From Thermocaproicibacter sp036260805 (lineage in GTDB: Bacteria; Bacillota; Clostridia; Oscillospirales; Acutalibacteraceae), in the NCBI GenBank assembly GCA_036260805.1, contig DATALZ010000057.1, forward strand, positions 15,634 to 79,633: a stretch of DNA of 64,000 nucleotides. Reading direction: 5' to 3'. The translations under genes and the position numbers were made by a program. The notes under the pieces were generated by a model. It made no database searches. It saw nothing but the letters and a program-made list of their open reading frames with translations, and was not told the DNA's origin. The number at the start of each line of letters is the position of its first letter. The stretch's first letter is position 1. Below are positions 8,247 to 16,539 of the stretch, in pieces.

Positions 8247-11072
8247 ATGTCTGCAAAAACCATCTATGTAAAAGGTGCGAGAGAGCACAATTTGAAGAAC
8301 ATTGATATCGAACTGCCGCGTGACAAGCTGATTGTCTTTACAGGACTTTCCGGCTCCGGAAAGTCGTCGCTCGCGTTCGATACGATTTATGCTGAAGGCC
8401 AGCGCCGCTATGTGGAGTCGCTTTCTTCCTATGCGCGCATGTTTCTCGGGCAGGTTGACAAGCCGGATGTAGACTACATCGACGGACTTTCTCCGGCGAT
8501 TTCCATCGACCAGAAAACCACGTCGAAGAACCCGCGTTCCACTGTGGGCACAGTAACTGAAATTTACGATTATCTGCGTCTTCTTTATGCAAGAATCGGA
8601 ATTCCCCACTGCCCGGTTTGCGGCAGGGAAATCCGCCAGCAGACCATCGACCAGATTGTCGACCGCGTTCTGGCTTTGCCGGAAGGAACAAAGATTCTGG
8701 TTCTGGCACCGGTTGTCCGCGCACGCAAAGGAGAGCACGTTAAGGAAATCGACGCCGCGCGCAAGGGCGGCTTTGCACGCATCCGGGCCGACGGAATCAT
8801 CTATGACCTTTCCGAGACCATACAGTTGGAAAAGAACAAAAAACACACCATCGAGATTGTGGTGGACAGGCTCGTCATCCATCCTGATATCCGCTCGCGC
8901 CTTGCGGATTCCGTGGAAACGGCATCCACACTTTCGGGCGGGCTCACCATTGTGAATGTTGTTGACGGCAAGGACTATCTTTTTTCGCAGAACTACGCCT
9001 GCCCGGAGCATGGAGTCAGCGTGGAAGAACTTACACCGAGGATGTTCTCGTTCAACAGCCCGTTCGGGGCCTGCCCCAAGTGCTCTGGTCTTGGTATTTT
9101 CATGAAAATCGACCCGAACCTGATTCTGCCTGATAAATCTCTCTCCATTAACCGCGGCGGTCTGAAAGCAGGCGGCTGGGCAATGGAAGGGAACACCATC
9201 GCCGCCATGTATTTCAAGGGGCTTGCCAAGCACTATCATTTTTCGCTGGACACCCCGGTTGGAAAGCTCCCGCCGGAGATTATCGACATTATCCTCTATG
9301 GCACGAAGGGCGAGAAAATCAAAGTTGAGCGCGACACAGCCGGTTTCGGCCACAGCGTCTATGAGACTGAATTCGAAGGAGTCATCAACAATCTGGAGCG
9401 GCGTTTCCGCGATACGCAGAGCAATTGGATTCGCGATGAAATCCAGAATTATATGAGCGAGATTCCCTGCGACGAATGCCACGGCAAGCGGCTTTCGCCA
9501 GTCAGCCTGTCGGTTACGGTCGGCGGAATCAACATTGCAGATTTTTGCGACAAGTCGATCTCAGATGCGCTAGATTTCATCGAAAACCTGAAGCTTACGG
9601 AGCGTGAAACCGCCATTGCAAGGCTGATTTTAAGGGAAATTAAAAGCCGCCTTGGCTTTTTGAAGAATGTCGGGCTGGAATACCTCACACTTTCCCGTTC
9701 TGCCGGTACGCTTTCCGGCGGTGAGAGCCAGCGAATCCGGCTTGCGACGCAGATCGGTTCTTCACTGACGGGTGTGCTGTACATCCTCGACGAGCCGAGC
9801 ATTGGGCTGCACCAGCGCGACAACGCAAAGCTGCTTGATACGCTGAAGCATCTGCGGGACCTCGGCAACACGGTCATTGTGGTTGAACACGATGAGGAAA
9901 CCATGTGGGCTTCGGACCATATTGTGGACATCGGCCCCGGTGCGGGCGTACACGGCGGCAAGGTGATTTTCAGCGGCAAAGTGCAGGATATCGTTAAGTG
10001 TAAGGATTCAATCACAGGCCAGTACCTGAGCGGCAAAAAGAAGGTTGAGGTTCCCGAAAAACGCAGGAAGGGGAACGGCAAGAAGCTGAAAATCCTTGGC
10101 GCGTCGCAGAATAACCTGAAAGATATCGACGTTGAGATTCCGCTTGGCGAATTTGTCTGCGTCACCGGCGTTTCCGGTTCGGGCAAATCTTCGCTGATTA
10201 ACGAGGTCCTTTACAATTACCTAGCTTCGGAGCTGAACGGGGCAAAAGACCGCCCGGGACAGTTCCAAAAAATCACCGGGCTATCCGCTCTGGACAAGGT
10301 GATTGCGATTGACCAGTCGCCCATCGGGCGCACTCCGCGTTCCAACCCGGCAACCTACACCGGCGTGTTTGGAGATATTCGGGAGTTGTTTGCGTCTACG
10401 CAAGATGCAAAGCTGAGGGGCTTTACATCCGGAAGGTTCTCCTTCAATGTGAAGGGCGGCCGCTGCGAAGCCTGTGAGGGTGACGGAATCATCAAAATCG
10501 AGATGAATTTCCTGCCGGACGTCTATGTACCGTGCGAAGTCTGCAAGGGCAAACGCTACAACCGCGAGACGCTGGAAATAAAATATAAAGGGAAAAGCAT
10601 TTATGACGTGCTTGAGATGACGGTTGAAGAAGGACTGGCGTTCTTCAGCAGTATTCCGAAGATTGCCCGAAAGCTGCAGACTTTGCAGGACGTGGGGCTT
10701 GGCTATATCAAGATCGGCCAGCCGGCAACCACGCTTTCCGGCGGCGAAGCGCAGCGCGTCAAACTTGCGTCGGAGCTGAGCCGACGAGCAACCGGGCGCA
10801 CGATCTACATCCTCGACGAGCCGACGACCGGGCTTCACATTGCGGATGTGCACAAGCTGGTCGACGTACTGCAGAAGCTGGTGGACACCGGCAACACAGT
10901 GGTAGTGATTGAGCATAATCTTGACCTGATCAAGACTGCGGACTACATCATCGACCTCGGCCCAGAAGGCGGCAGCGCAGGCGGCCAGATAGTTGCCTGC
11001 GGAACCCCCGAGCAGGTGGCGAAGGTTCCGGAGTCGTACACCGGCCAGTATCTGAAAAAGATGCTGAAATAA
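8247..11072 (+). CDS. uvrA: Excinuclease ABC subunit A
   Basis: A 941-residue, full-length DNA damage sensor. It has two ABC ATPase modules: Walker A GLSGSGKSS near residue 31 and GVSGSGKSS near residue 640, with signatures TLSGGESQR and TLSGGEAQR. Zinc modules are CPVCGREI, CPEH...CPKC and CEAC...CEVC. It acts as a dimer with UvrB. The SD GGAGG ends 6 bases before ATG 8247. It is the last gene of the radC-uvrB-uvrA unit and is closed by a terminator. No LexA box was recognised. Confidence 0.98.
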   Translation: MSAKTIYVKGAREHNLKNIDIELPRDKLIVFTGLSGSGKSSLAFDTIYAEGQRRYVESLSSYARMFLGQVDKPDVDYIDGLSPAISIDQKTTSKNPRSTVGTVTEIYDYLRLLYARIGIPHCPVCGREIRQQTIDQIVDRVLALPEGTKILVLAPVVRARKGEHVKEIDAARKGGFARIRADGIIYDLSETIQLEKNKKHTIEIVVDRLVIHPDIRSRLADSVETASTLSGGLTIVNVVDGKDYLFSQNYACPEHGVSVEELTPRMFSFNSPFGACPKCSGLGIFMKIDPNLILPDKSLSINRGGLKAGGWAMEGNTIAAMYFKGLAKHYHFSLDTPVGKLPPEIIDIILYGTKGEKIKVERDTAGFGHSVYETEFEGVINNLERRFRDTQSNWIRDEIQNYMSEIPCDECHGKRLSPVSLSVTVGGINIADFCDKSISDALDFIENLKLTERETAIARLILREIKSRLGFLKNVGLEYLTLSRSAGTLSGGESQRIRLATQIGSSLTGVLYILDEPSIGLHQRDNAKLLDTLKHLRDLGNTVIVVEHDEETMWASDHIVDIGPGAGVHGGKVIFSGKVQDIVKCKDSITGQYLSGKKKVEVPEKRRKGNGKKLKILGASQNNLKDIDVEIPLGEFVCVTGVSGSGKSSLINEVLYNYLASELNGAKDRPGQFQKITGLSALDKVIAIDQSPIGRTPRSNPATYTGVFGDIRELFASTQDAKLRGFTSGRFSFNVKGGRCEACEGDGIIKIEMNFLPDVYVPCEVCKGKRYNRETLEIKYKGKSIYDVLEMTVEEGLAFFSSIPKIARKLQTLQDVGLGYIKIGQPATTLSGGEAQRVKLASELSRRATGRTIYILDEPTTGLHIADVHKLVDVLQKLVDTGNTVVVIEHNLDLIKTADYIIDLGPEGGSAGGQIVACGTPEQVAKVPESYTGQYLKKMLK

Positions 11073-11088
11073 TGTAAATTTGTTAAAG

Positions 11089-11118
11089 CAGGTATCCTTT
11101 TTGGGTACCTGTTTTTTT
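11089..11118 (+). terminator. Terminator after uvrA
   Basis: Stem CAGGTATCC / GGGTACCTG (one G-U pair), a TTTTT loop, then a run of seven T. Confidence 0.85.
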
Positions 11119-11293
11119 GCGCTGTAGAAAGGTAAATAACGGCATAGCAGGGAATACAAGTAATTATCAACAAGAAATAAGTAAAAATATTATGGAATAT
11201 ACTGGTATAAATATTGTTAAATAATAATTATAATAATTACATTATGGGTTAGAGGGGGGAAACAGATTGGCGAAAAATGAGGGAGAAGGTTCT

Positions 11294-11674
11294 ATGCGCA
11301 ACGAATTGCTTCAGTTCTTTATCGGAGTAATTCTTCTTGGCGCGGGTCTGTTTATCTTCAGTAGACATGTAGTTGTAACTTCCGGCTGGTACATATGGAG
11401 CATGTGGGGTATCGGAGTACCCACCGGTCTTACAGTTGTGCCGCTGCTAATCGGCATAATCTGGCTGTTCATCAATAAAAAGTCAATCCCGGCAAAAGTG
11501 ATTACCATACTCGGTGCTGTTTTCATATTGGCGACAATTATTATGAGCATCAGCATGTATTTTGTTCCTACGTCGCTGTATGATTATATCCTTATTCTGG
11601 CAATGATTGCGGCAGGCTCCGGTCTGTTGTTGAAAACGTTGTTTAAACCCAAGAATGAGAAGGAGGAAAAATAA
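11294..11674 (+). CDS. Four-helix membrane protein of the PspA operon
   Basis: About 126 residues with four predicted membrane segments and a lysine/glutamate-rich tail (KPKNEKEEK), so it is likely a cytoplasmic-membrane protein. ATG 11294 follows GGGAGAAGG and opens straight into the first helix. An in-frame TTG at 11267 with its own AGGGGGG is an alternative and would add nine polar residues. The stop overlaps the pspA start (TAATG). No family is recognised. The coupling to PspA suggests a membrane anchor or stress sensor in the same complex. Confidence 0.75.
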   Translation: MRNELLQFFIGVILLGAGLFIFSRHVVVTSGWYIWSMWGIGVPTGLTVVPLLIGIIWLFINKKSIPAKVITILGAVFILATIIMSISMYFVPTSLYDYILILAMIAAGSGLLLKTLFKPKNEKEEK

Positions 11675-12345
11675 TGCCTATTTTTGAAAGACTGAATGAC
11701 CTCATCAAATCAAACCTCAACGATTTGATTGATAAGGCGGAAAATCCGGAGAAGATGGTTAAGCAAATCATCATTGATATGGAAGATCAGCTCCGTAAGG
11801 CAACGCAGGGCCTCGGTACTGCTATCGCAAGCCAAAATCAGGTGAAAAAGCAGCTTGAAGTTTCCAAAGCGCAGTCTGCAACCTGGGCCGACAAAGCCAA
11901 GGCATGCCTGGCCGGCGGCAATGAAGAACTGGCGAAGCAGGCTCTTGCCAATAAAGTGAAAGTAGATAAACTGGTAGAACAGTACCAGACCATGGCGGAC
12001 TCAATGGACACGCAGGTTGCCCAGATGCGTTCACAGGTTGAAATGCTCAAGGAAAAACTTGACGAAGCAAGGTCAAAGCAGTCCATGCTGATTGCAAGGG
12101 CGCAGATGGCCGATGCGAAATCAAACATGGCGAAATCACTCGGCAATATGGACAGCGCCGGCGCTTTTGAGACAATGGATCGTATGGAAAACAAAATTGC
12201 GGCAAAAGAAGCGCAGGCGGACGCTTTCGCACAGGTATCGGGTACAATTACCGCAGCAGACGATCCGTTTGCTAAAATGGACAATGACATCAGCGTCAAC
12301 GCGGAACTGGAAAAATTAAAGCAGGAAATGGCAGCAGGAAATTAA
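11674..12345 (+). CDS. pspA: PspA/IM30 family envelope-stress protein
   Basis: A 223-residue, almost wholly helical coiled-coil protein with the family start (MPIFERLNDLIKSNLNDLIDKAENPEKM). PspA/IM30/Vipp1 proteins are ESCRT-III relatives that assemble on the inner face of the membrane and protect it when it leaks. Length and layout are typical. It is translationally coupled to the upstream membrane protein and followed 12 bases later by a GIDE-domain gene. No PspF or sigma-54-type promoter was seen, so control differs from enterobacteria. Confidence 0.93.
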   Translation: MPIFERLNDLIKSNLNDLIDKAENPEKMVKQIIIDMEDQLRKATQGLGTAIASQNQVKKQLEVSKAQSATWADKAKACLAGGNEELAKQALANKVKVDKLVEQYQTMADSMDTQVAQMRSQVEMLKEKLDEARSKQSMLIARAQMADAKSNMAKSLGNMDSAGAFETMDRMENKIAAKEAQADAFAQVSGTITAADDPFAKMDNDISVNAELEKLKQEMAAGN

Positions 12346-12357
12346 GGGGGACGTTCC

Positions 12358-13146
12358 ATGGGTCGGATAGTTATTATAATTCTGCTCATTGTCGGCGGAT
12401 TGTTTGCCATAGTTTATCTGTGGCCGAAATTCAAAAACAAGAGCACGGAAATTAAATATATGCAGACAAAGAAAATCTCCGAGCTGAGAGAAGCATTCAA
12501 CCAGATGCAGCAAAGCGGACTGGAGCAAAGCTACCGGGAATATGTTGAACTGAAAGGTGCGGCCGTCTCCGACCAGCCGATTCAGACCCCGTTTTCCAAT
12601 CAGCCTGCAGTTTACTGCGAATCCAAACTCAGTCAGGTGACCTCGGAACGGGAAAGATACCAGGATTCCGAGGGAAATTGGCAAGAACGCACAAACCGGC
12701 GCGAAAATGTGATATCCGACGAGAAGTCCAGCCAGTACATCTATCTGAAGGATTCCTCCGGTGATGAAAAGGTAACCATCGAACTGAGTGCGTCCGGCTG
12801 CTCGCTGGATATCCAGCAGACGTTCGATCGTTTTGAACCGCGTAACAATCTGTCGAATTACAGCTTCTTTAACACGTTCTCATTCAGCCCATACGGCTCC
12901 GAAACACTTGGATTCCGCATGACGGAGAAGGTAATCAGGCCGAACCAGCAGATGTATATTCTCGGAGAGGCGTTTCTATCCGGGGATGAAATCCATATTG
13001 GAACGCCAACCGACCACGGCAAGCCGTTCATTGTTACAACGAAGTCCGAAGATGATTTGGTAAATGCAACAGGCAGAAATGCCGTTTTAGCTTTGGCGGG
13101 CGGAATTGCGGCAATCGTCGTCGGAGTTTTGATGATTATTTTTTAA
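12358..13146 (+). CDS. GIDE (BAM) domain membrane protein
   Basis: A 262-residue protein with an N-terminal membrane helix (residues 2-22), a helical linker, a beta-rich domain (about 80-235, beginning near QPAVYCESKLSQV) and a C-terminal membrane helix (about 243-261). The arrangement and motifs match the GIDE domain of the eukaryotic mitochondrial E3 ligase MUL1/MULAN. As in other bacterial members there is no RING finger here, so ubiquitin-ligase activity is not expected despite common database names. It is in an operon with pspA, implying a role in membrane-stress response. The family call rests on overall pattern. Confidence 0.75.
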   Translation: MGRIVIIILLIVGGLFAIVYLWPKFKNKSTEIKYMQTKKISELREAFNQMQQSGLEQSYREYVELKGAAVSDQPIQTPFSNQPAVYCESKLSQVTSERERYQDSEGNWQERTNRRENVISDEKSSQYIYLKDSSGDEKVTIELSASGCSLDIQQTFDRFEPRNNLSNYSFFNTFSFSPYGSETLGFRMTEKVIRPNQQMYILGEAFLSGDEIHIGTPTDHGKPFIVTTKSEDDLVNATGRNAVLALAGGIAAIVVGVLMIIF

Positions 13147-13161
13147 TAGGCTGTTACATAC

Positions 13162-13197
13162 AGGGCAGGGCGCTGAAGTGGCGTTCTGCTCTTTTTT
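13162..13197 (+). terminator. Terminator after the pspA operon
   Basis: Stem AGGGCAGGGCGC / GGCGTTCTGCTCT with several G-U pairs, followed by TTTTTT. Confidence 0.7.
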
Positions 13198-13266
13198 ATG
13201 GTAAAATGACGTTGGCTGAGGGAAACAGAATAACCGCCAAACTTTTGAAATTACCATAGAAATGAG

Positions 13267-13875
13267 ATGCGCAATATGATAAAAAACATAGTTTTCGATA
13301 TGGGAAAAGTACTGCTTGCTTTCGAGCCGCAGAAATATTCACATGAAGTGATTCCGAATGCCGATGCGGCGGAAGCTGTTCTGCATGAGCTCTTTCTTGG
13401 CCCGGAATGGACGATGCTCGACGCCGGAACCATTACGGACGAAGAAGCCGTAAAGCGTGTGCAGTCCAGAATACCGCAGTATGCCGAGTCTGTAAGCCGC
13501 GCGATGGAGCATTGGGACGATATGCTCACTCCGCTGCCGGGTATGTCTGAAATTCTCGCTGCGCTGAAAGAAAAGGGCTATAGGCTCTATGTGCTCTCAA
13601 ACATGAGCATGCGCTTCCCTGTAATTTTTGAAAACAGAGAGATTTTCCAGTATTTCGACGGATATGTGTTTTCGTCGGCAGAAAAAATCGTAAAGCCCGA
13701 TCCTGCAATTTATCGCTGCCTGCTAAACCGTTTCTGCCTGAAAGCGGAAGAATGCCTGTTCATCGATGATCTTCCGCGCAACATTGAAGGCGCTGTCGGC
13801 GTGGAAATGAGCGGCCATCCGTTTACTGGCGCAGAGGAGCTTCTGGGCTATTTTAAATCGGAAAATATTCTGTAA
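13267..13875 (+). CDS. HAD-superfamily hydrolase, YihX-like
   Basis: About 200 residues. HAD motif I is FDMGKVLL, where the usual second Asp is replaced by Gly, as in YihX-like haloacid dehalogenase phosphatases. Motif II is VLSNMS, motif III KPDPAIY and motif IV FIDDLPRN. A cap domain lies between motifs I and II. It probably dephosphorylates a small sugar phosphate; the substrate is unknown. The start may be ATG 13267 or ATG 13276 (MIKNIVFDMG); neither has a strong SD. It stands between two terminator-like hairpins and so is likely monocistronic. Confidence 0.85.
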   Translation: MRNMIKNIVFDMGKVLLAFEPQKYSHEVIPNADAAEAVLHELFLGPEWTMLDAGTITDEEAVKRVQSRIPQYAESVSRAMEHWDDMLTPLPGMSEILAALKEKGYRLYVLSNMSMRFPVIFENREIFQYFDGYVFSSAEKIVKPDPAIYRCLLNRFCLKAEECLFIDDLPRNIEGAVGVEMSGHPFTGAEELLGYFKSENIL

Positions 13876-14010
13876 AATGGATGATTCAAATAAACTTGGT
13901 TCTGTAATGCCGGTAAACAGATAATTCCAGATATAAAATATGATCTCTTTATTTTATAAAGCAGAACGTCATTAATGATAAAAAATTTAAGAAATCTATC
14001 GCTTTTTTTC

Positions 14011-14056
14011 AATAACGGTATCTGCGGATTTTTTCTGCACGATATCGTTATTTTTC
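14011..14056 (+). terminator. Hairpin with T-tract, probable terminator of the HAD gene
   Basis: Arms AATAACGGTATC and GATATCGTTATT pair over 12 bases (one G-U), with an inner TGC/GCA pair and a T-rich loop, followed by TTTTTC. Confidence 0.6.
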
Positions 14057-14104
14057 TTTGTCTATCTTTGTGAAAATTACATAACAGCAATATTCCGCAA
14101 GAGA

Positions 14105-14133
14105 TTGATAAATTCTTAACGATATAGTAGAAT
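14105..14133 (+). promoter_or_regulatory. hydCBA promoter overlapping a Rex-like operator
   Basis: TTGATA (14105-14110) and TAGAAT (14128-14133) are separated by 17 bases. The 18 bases 14105-14122, TTGATAAATTCTTAACGA, match the Rex consensus TTGTTAA-N4-TTAACAA at 12 of 14 defined positions. Rex represses fermentation and hydrogenase genes in Clostridia when NADH is low. Overlap with the -35 box would allow that. Binding is inferred. Confidence 0.65.
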
Positions 14134-14182
14134 AAAAATGTTAACAGAGAATGAGAAAAGAATGACCGAAAGGAGCAAACCA

Positions 14183-14674
14183 ATGAGCGAACCGTTTGAC
14201 TGCAAACAGCTGGACGAAATCTTACAGAAGTATGATTACAATCCAGGCAGCATCATTGCTATTTTACAGGATACCCAGGAAGTATACCATTATCTTCCAC
14301 GGTATATTTTTGACTACTATTCGGAGAAATTAGGCATGAGCCGCGCCAAAATTTTCAGCGTCGCAACGTTTTATGAAAATTTTTCCCTAAAGCCGAAGGG
14401 CAAGTACGTCATTAAGGTGTGCAATGGAACGGCCTGCCATGTTCGCAAATCCATGCCGATTCTGGAGCAGCTCCGCAAGGACCTGAGCCTTTCCGAAGCA
14501 AAAGAGACAACCGACGACCTTCTGTTCACCGTACAGACCGTTTCATGCCTTGGCGCATGCGGACTTGCCCCGGCTCTTACAATAAACGACAAAGTATATG
14601 GGCAGATGACGCCGGAAAAAGCAACGGAACTCGTCAAAGACCTTAAGGAGGGAAACGCCGATGCTGAAAAGTAG
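14183..14674 (+). CDS. hydC: NuoE-like subunit of the NAD-linked [FeFe] hydrogenase
   Basis: A 163-residue thioredoxin-like [2Fe-2S] protein. It has the NuoE/HydC ligand pattern: CNGTACH, then CLGACGLAP about 40 residues later. It forms the small electron-transfer subunit beside the flavin subunit HydB. ATG 14183 follows AAAGGAG; an upstream in-frame ATG at 14138 lacks such a site. The gene overlaps hydB by 14 bases, which points to coupled translation and a fixed complex. Confidence 0.93.
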   Translation: MSEPFDCKQLDEILQKYDYNPGSIIAILQDTQEVYHYLPRYIFDYYSEKLGMSRAKIFSVATFYENFSLKPKGKYVIKVCNGTACHVRKSMPILEQLRKDLSLSEAKETTDDLLFTVQTVSCLGACGLAPALTINDKVYGQMTPEKATELVKDLKEGNADAEK

Positions 14675-16535
14675 AGAAGCCCTTCAAAAGGCAAGAGAAA
14701 AATATACAAAGCTCCTTGATTCGCAGAAAAAGAAGATTCTCGTATGCGCCGGCACTGCCTGCGTTGCGGGCGGCTCCCTCGAAATTTACGACGAGCTCGT
14801 AAGGCTGGCGAAAGAAAAGAACATCCCCGTTACGATTGATCTGGAGCATGAAAACGGCGAAGGGAATGTCGGTATTAAGAAAAGCGGATGCCACGGTTTC
14901 TGTGAAATGGGCCCCCTGGTTCGCGTGGAACCAAAGGGCTATTTGTATGTTAAGGTGAAACCGTCCGACTGCGAAGAAATCCTCGAAACCAGCATTGTGA
15001 ACAACAAATGCGTGGAACGCCTCGTTTACCATAAAAACGGCGAAATACATAAGCATCAGGAATCCATCCCGTTTTACAAGCTACAGAACCGCGTCGTTCT
15101 GGAAAACTGCGGACGTCTGGACGCAACATCCATTGCGGAATACCTTGCAATGGGCGGCTATTCCGCTCTGGAACAGGCCCTTTTCGAGATGACCCCGGAC
15201 GACGTGCTGCACGAAGTGGAAATCTCGAACCTGCGCGGACGCGGCGGCGGCGGATTCCCGACCGCGCGCAAATGGTCTCAGGTAAAACGCCAGAAATGCG
15301 ATAAAAAATACATTGTCTGCAACGGCGACGAGGGCGACCCTGGCGCGTTCATGGACCGCAGCGTCATGGAGAGCGACCCCCACAGGATGCTTGAGGGCAT
15401 GATTCTCGCGGCTTACGCATGCGGCTCGGACGAAGGCTACATCTATGTGCGTGCGGAATACCCGCTTGCGGTAAAACGCCTTGGCATTGCGATTGATCAG
15501 GCGAGGGAGCATGGCATCCTCGGCGAGAATATTCTCGGCACGGATTTCAGCTTCGATATTAGAATCTGCCGCGGCGCAGGCGCTTTCGTCTGCGGCGAAG
15601 GCAGCGCACTGACCGCTTCCATTGAGGGAAACCGCGGCATGCCGCGAGTAAAGCCGCCCCGTACGGTTGAGCAGGGCCTTTACGGCAAACCGACCGTTCT
15701 CAACAACGTGGAAACTTACGCCAACGTGGCGGGAATCATCCTGAACGGCGGCCAGTGGTTCCGTTCCATCGGGCCCGAAAACAGCCCCGGAACAAAAGTA
15801 TTCGCCCTGACCGGAAACATCAAGAACACCGGCCTGATAGAAGTGCCGATGGGCACGACTCTGCGCGAGGTCATTTACGACATCGGCGGCGGAATGCGCG
15901 GCGACGCGGAGTTCAAGGCGGTGCAGATCGGCGGCCCGTCCGGCGGATGCCTTACCAAAGAGCACCTCGACCTTCCGCTGGATTTCGACAGCCTGAAAAA
16001 AGTCGGCGCCATGATCGGTTCCGGCGGTCTTGTTGTTATGGACGAGAACACCTGCATGGTGGAAGTCGCCCGTTTCTTCATGAGCTTTACACAGAACGAG
16101 TCCTGCGGCAAATGCGTTCCCTGCCGCGAGGGCACGAAGCGTATGCTCGAAATTCTGGAGCGTATTACAGCCGGAAACGGCAAGCCGGGCGATATCGATA
16201 TGCTCAAGGAGCTCTCGGAGACAATCTCCGCCACAGCTCTGTGCGGGCTTGGCAAGACGGCGGCTTCTCCCGTCATGAGCACGCTGAAATATTTCCGCGA
16301 TGAGTACGAAGCGCATATCAACGAGAAGCGCTGCCCGACCAAGACCTGCCAGAAACTGCGCAGAATCTACATTGACCCCGCCGTCTGCAAGGGCTGTTCA
16401 AAGTGCGCCCGCGGATGCCCGGTCGGCGCAATCACCGGAAAAATCAAGGAACCGTTTGTAATCGACAGCGAAAAATGCATCAAGTGCGGAGCGTGCCTGA
16501 CTGCCTGCGCGTTCAAAGCAGTAAAGGAGGATTAA
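14661..16535 (+). CDS. hydB: NuoF-like flavin subunit of the bifurcating-type hydrogenase
   Basis: A 624-residue protein. In order: an N-terminal thioredoxin-like [2Fe-2S] domain (about 25-115), the NADH/FMN-binding core with GRGGGGFPTARKW (about 193-206) and CGEGSALTASIEG, the [4Fe-4S] site CGKCVPCREG, and a C-terminal 2[4Fe-4S] ferredoxin domain (CKGCSKCARGC and CIKCGACLTAC). This domain order is that of HydB in electron-bifurcating HydABC enzymes, which couple NADH and reduced ferredoxin to H2. SD AAGGAGG is present. It is followed 4 bases later by hydA. Confidence 0.95.
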   Translation: MLKSREALQKAREKYTKLLDSQKKKILVCAGTACVAGGSLEIYDELVRLAKEKNIPVTIDLEHENGEGNVGIKKSGCHGFCEMGPLVRVEPKGYLYVKVKPSDCEEILETSIVNNKCVERLVYHKNGEIHKHQESIPFYKLQNRVVLENCGRLDATSIAEYLAMGGYSALEQALFEMTPDDVLHEVEISNLRGRGGGGFPTARKWSQVKRQKCDKKYIVCNGDEGDPGAFMDRSVMESDPHRMLEGMILAAYACGSDEGYIYVRAEYPLAVKRLGIAIDQAREHGILGENILGTDFSFDIRICRGAGAFVCGEGSALTASIEGNRGMPRVKPPRTVEQGLYGKPTVLNNVETYANVAGIILNGGQWFRSIGPENSPGTKVFALTGNIKNTGLIEVPMGTTLREVIYDIGGGMRGDAEFKAVQIGGPSGGCLTKEHLDLPLDFDSLKKVGAMIGSGGLVVMDENTCMVEVARFFMSFTQNESCGKCVPCREGTKRMLEILERITAGNGKPGDIDMLKELSETISATALCGLGKTAASPVMSTLKYFRDEYEAHINEKRCPTKTCQKLRRIYIDPAVCKGCSKCARGCPVGAITGKIKEPFVIDSEKCIKCGACLTACAFKAVKED

Positions 16536-16539
16536 TTCA

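Larger units (their letters stand above)
13876..14182. other. Gene-free AT-rich spacer before the hydrogenase operon
   Basis: No credible ORF. It holds the hairpin at 14011-14056 and the hydrogenase promoter with its Rex-like site at 14105-14133. A TGTTAACA palindrome at 14139-14146 lies in the transcribed leader. Confidence 0.7.

Noticed and set aside
7560..9482. 640-codon open frame on the minus strand
   Set aside because: It lies wholly antisense to uvrB and uvrA, is rich in His, Arg and Asn as expected of a reversed high-G+C frame, and has no ribosome site or recognisable domain.
12358..13146. Functional E3 ubiquitin ligase
   Set aside because: The GIDE-like protein has no RING-type Cys/His zinc motif; the ligase label is a naming carry-over.
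13276..13320. HAD motif I with DxG as a dead enzyme
   Set aside because: Gly at the second position is normal for YihX-like HAD proteins and the remaining motifs are intact.
15081..16316. 411-codon minus-strand open frame
   Set aside because: Antisense shadow of hydB, Ala/Val/His-biased, with no start signal.
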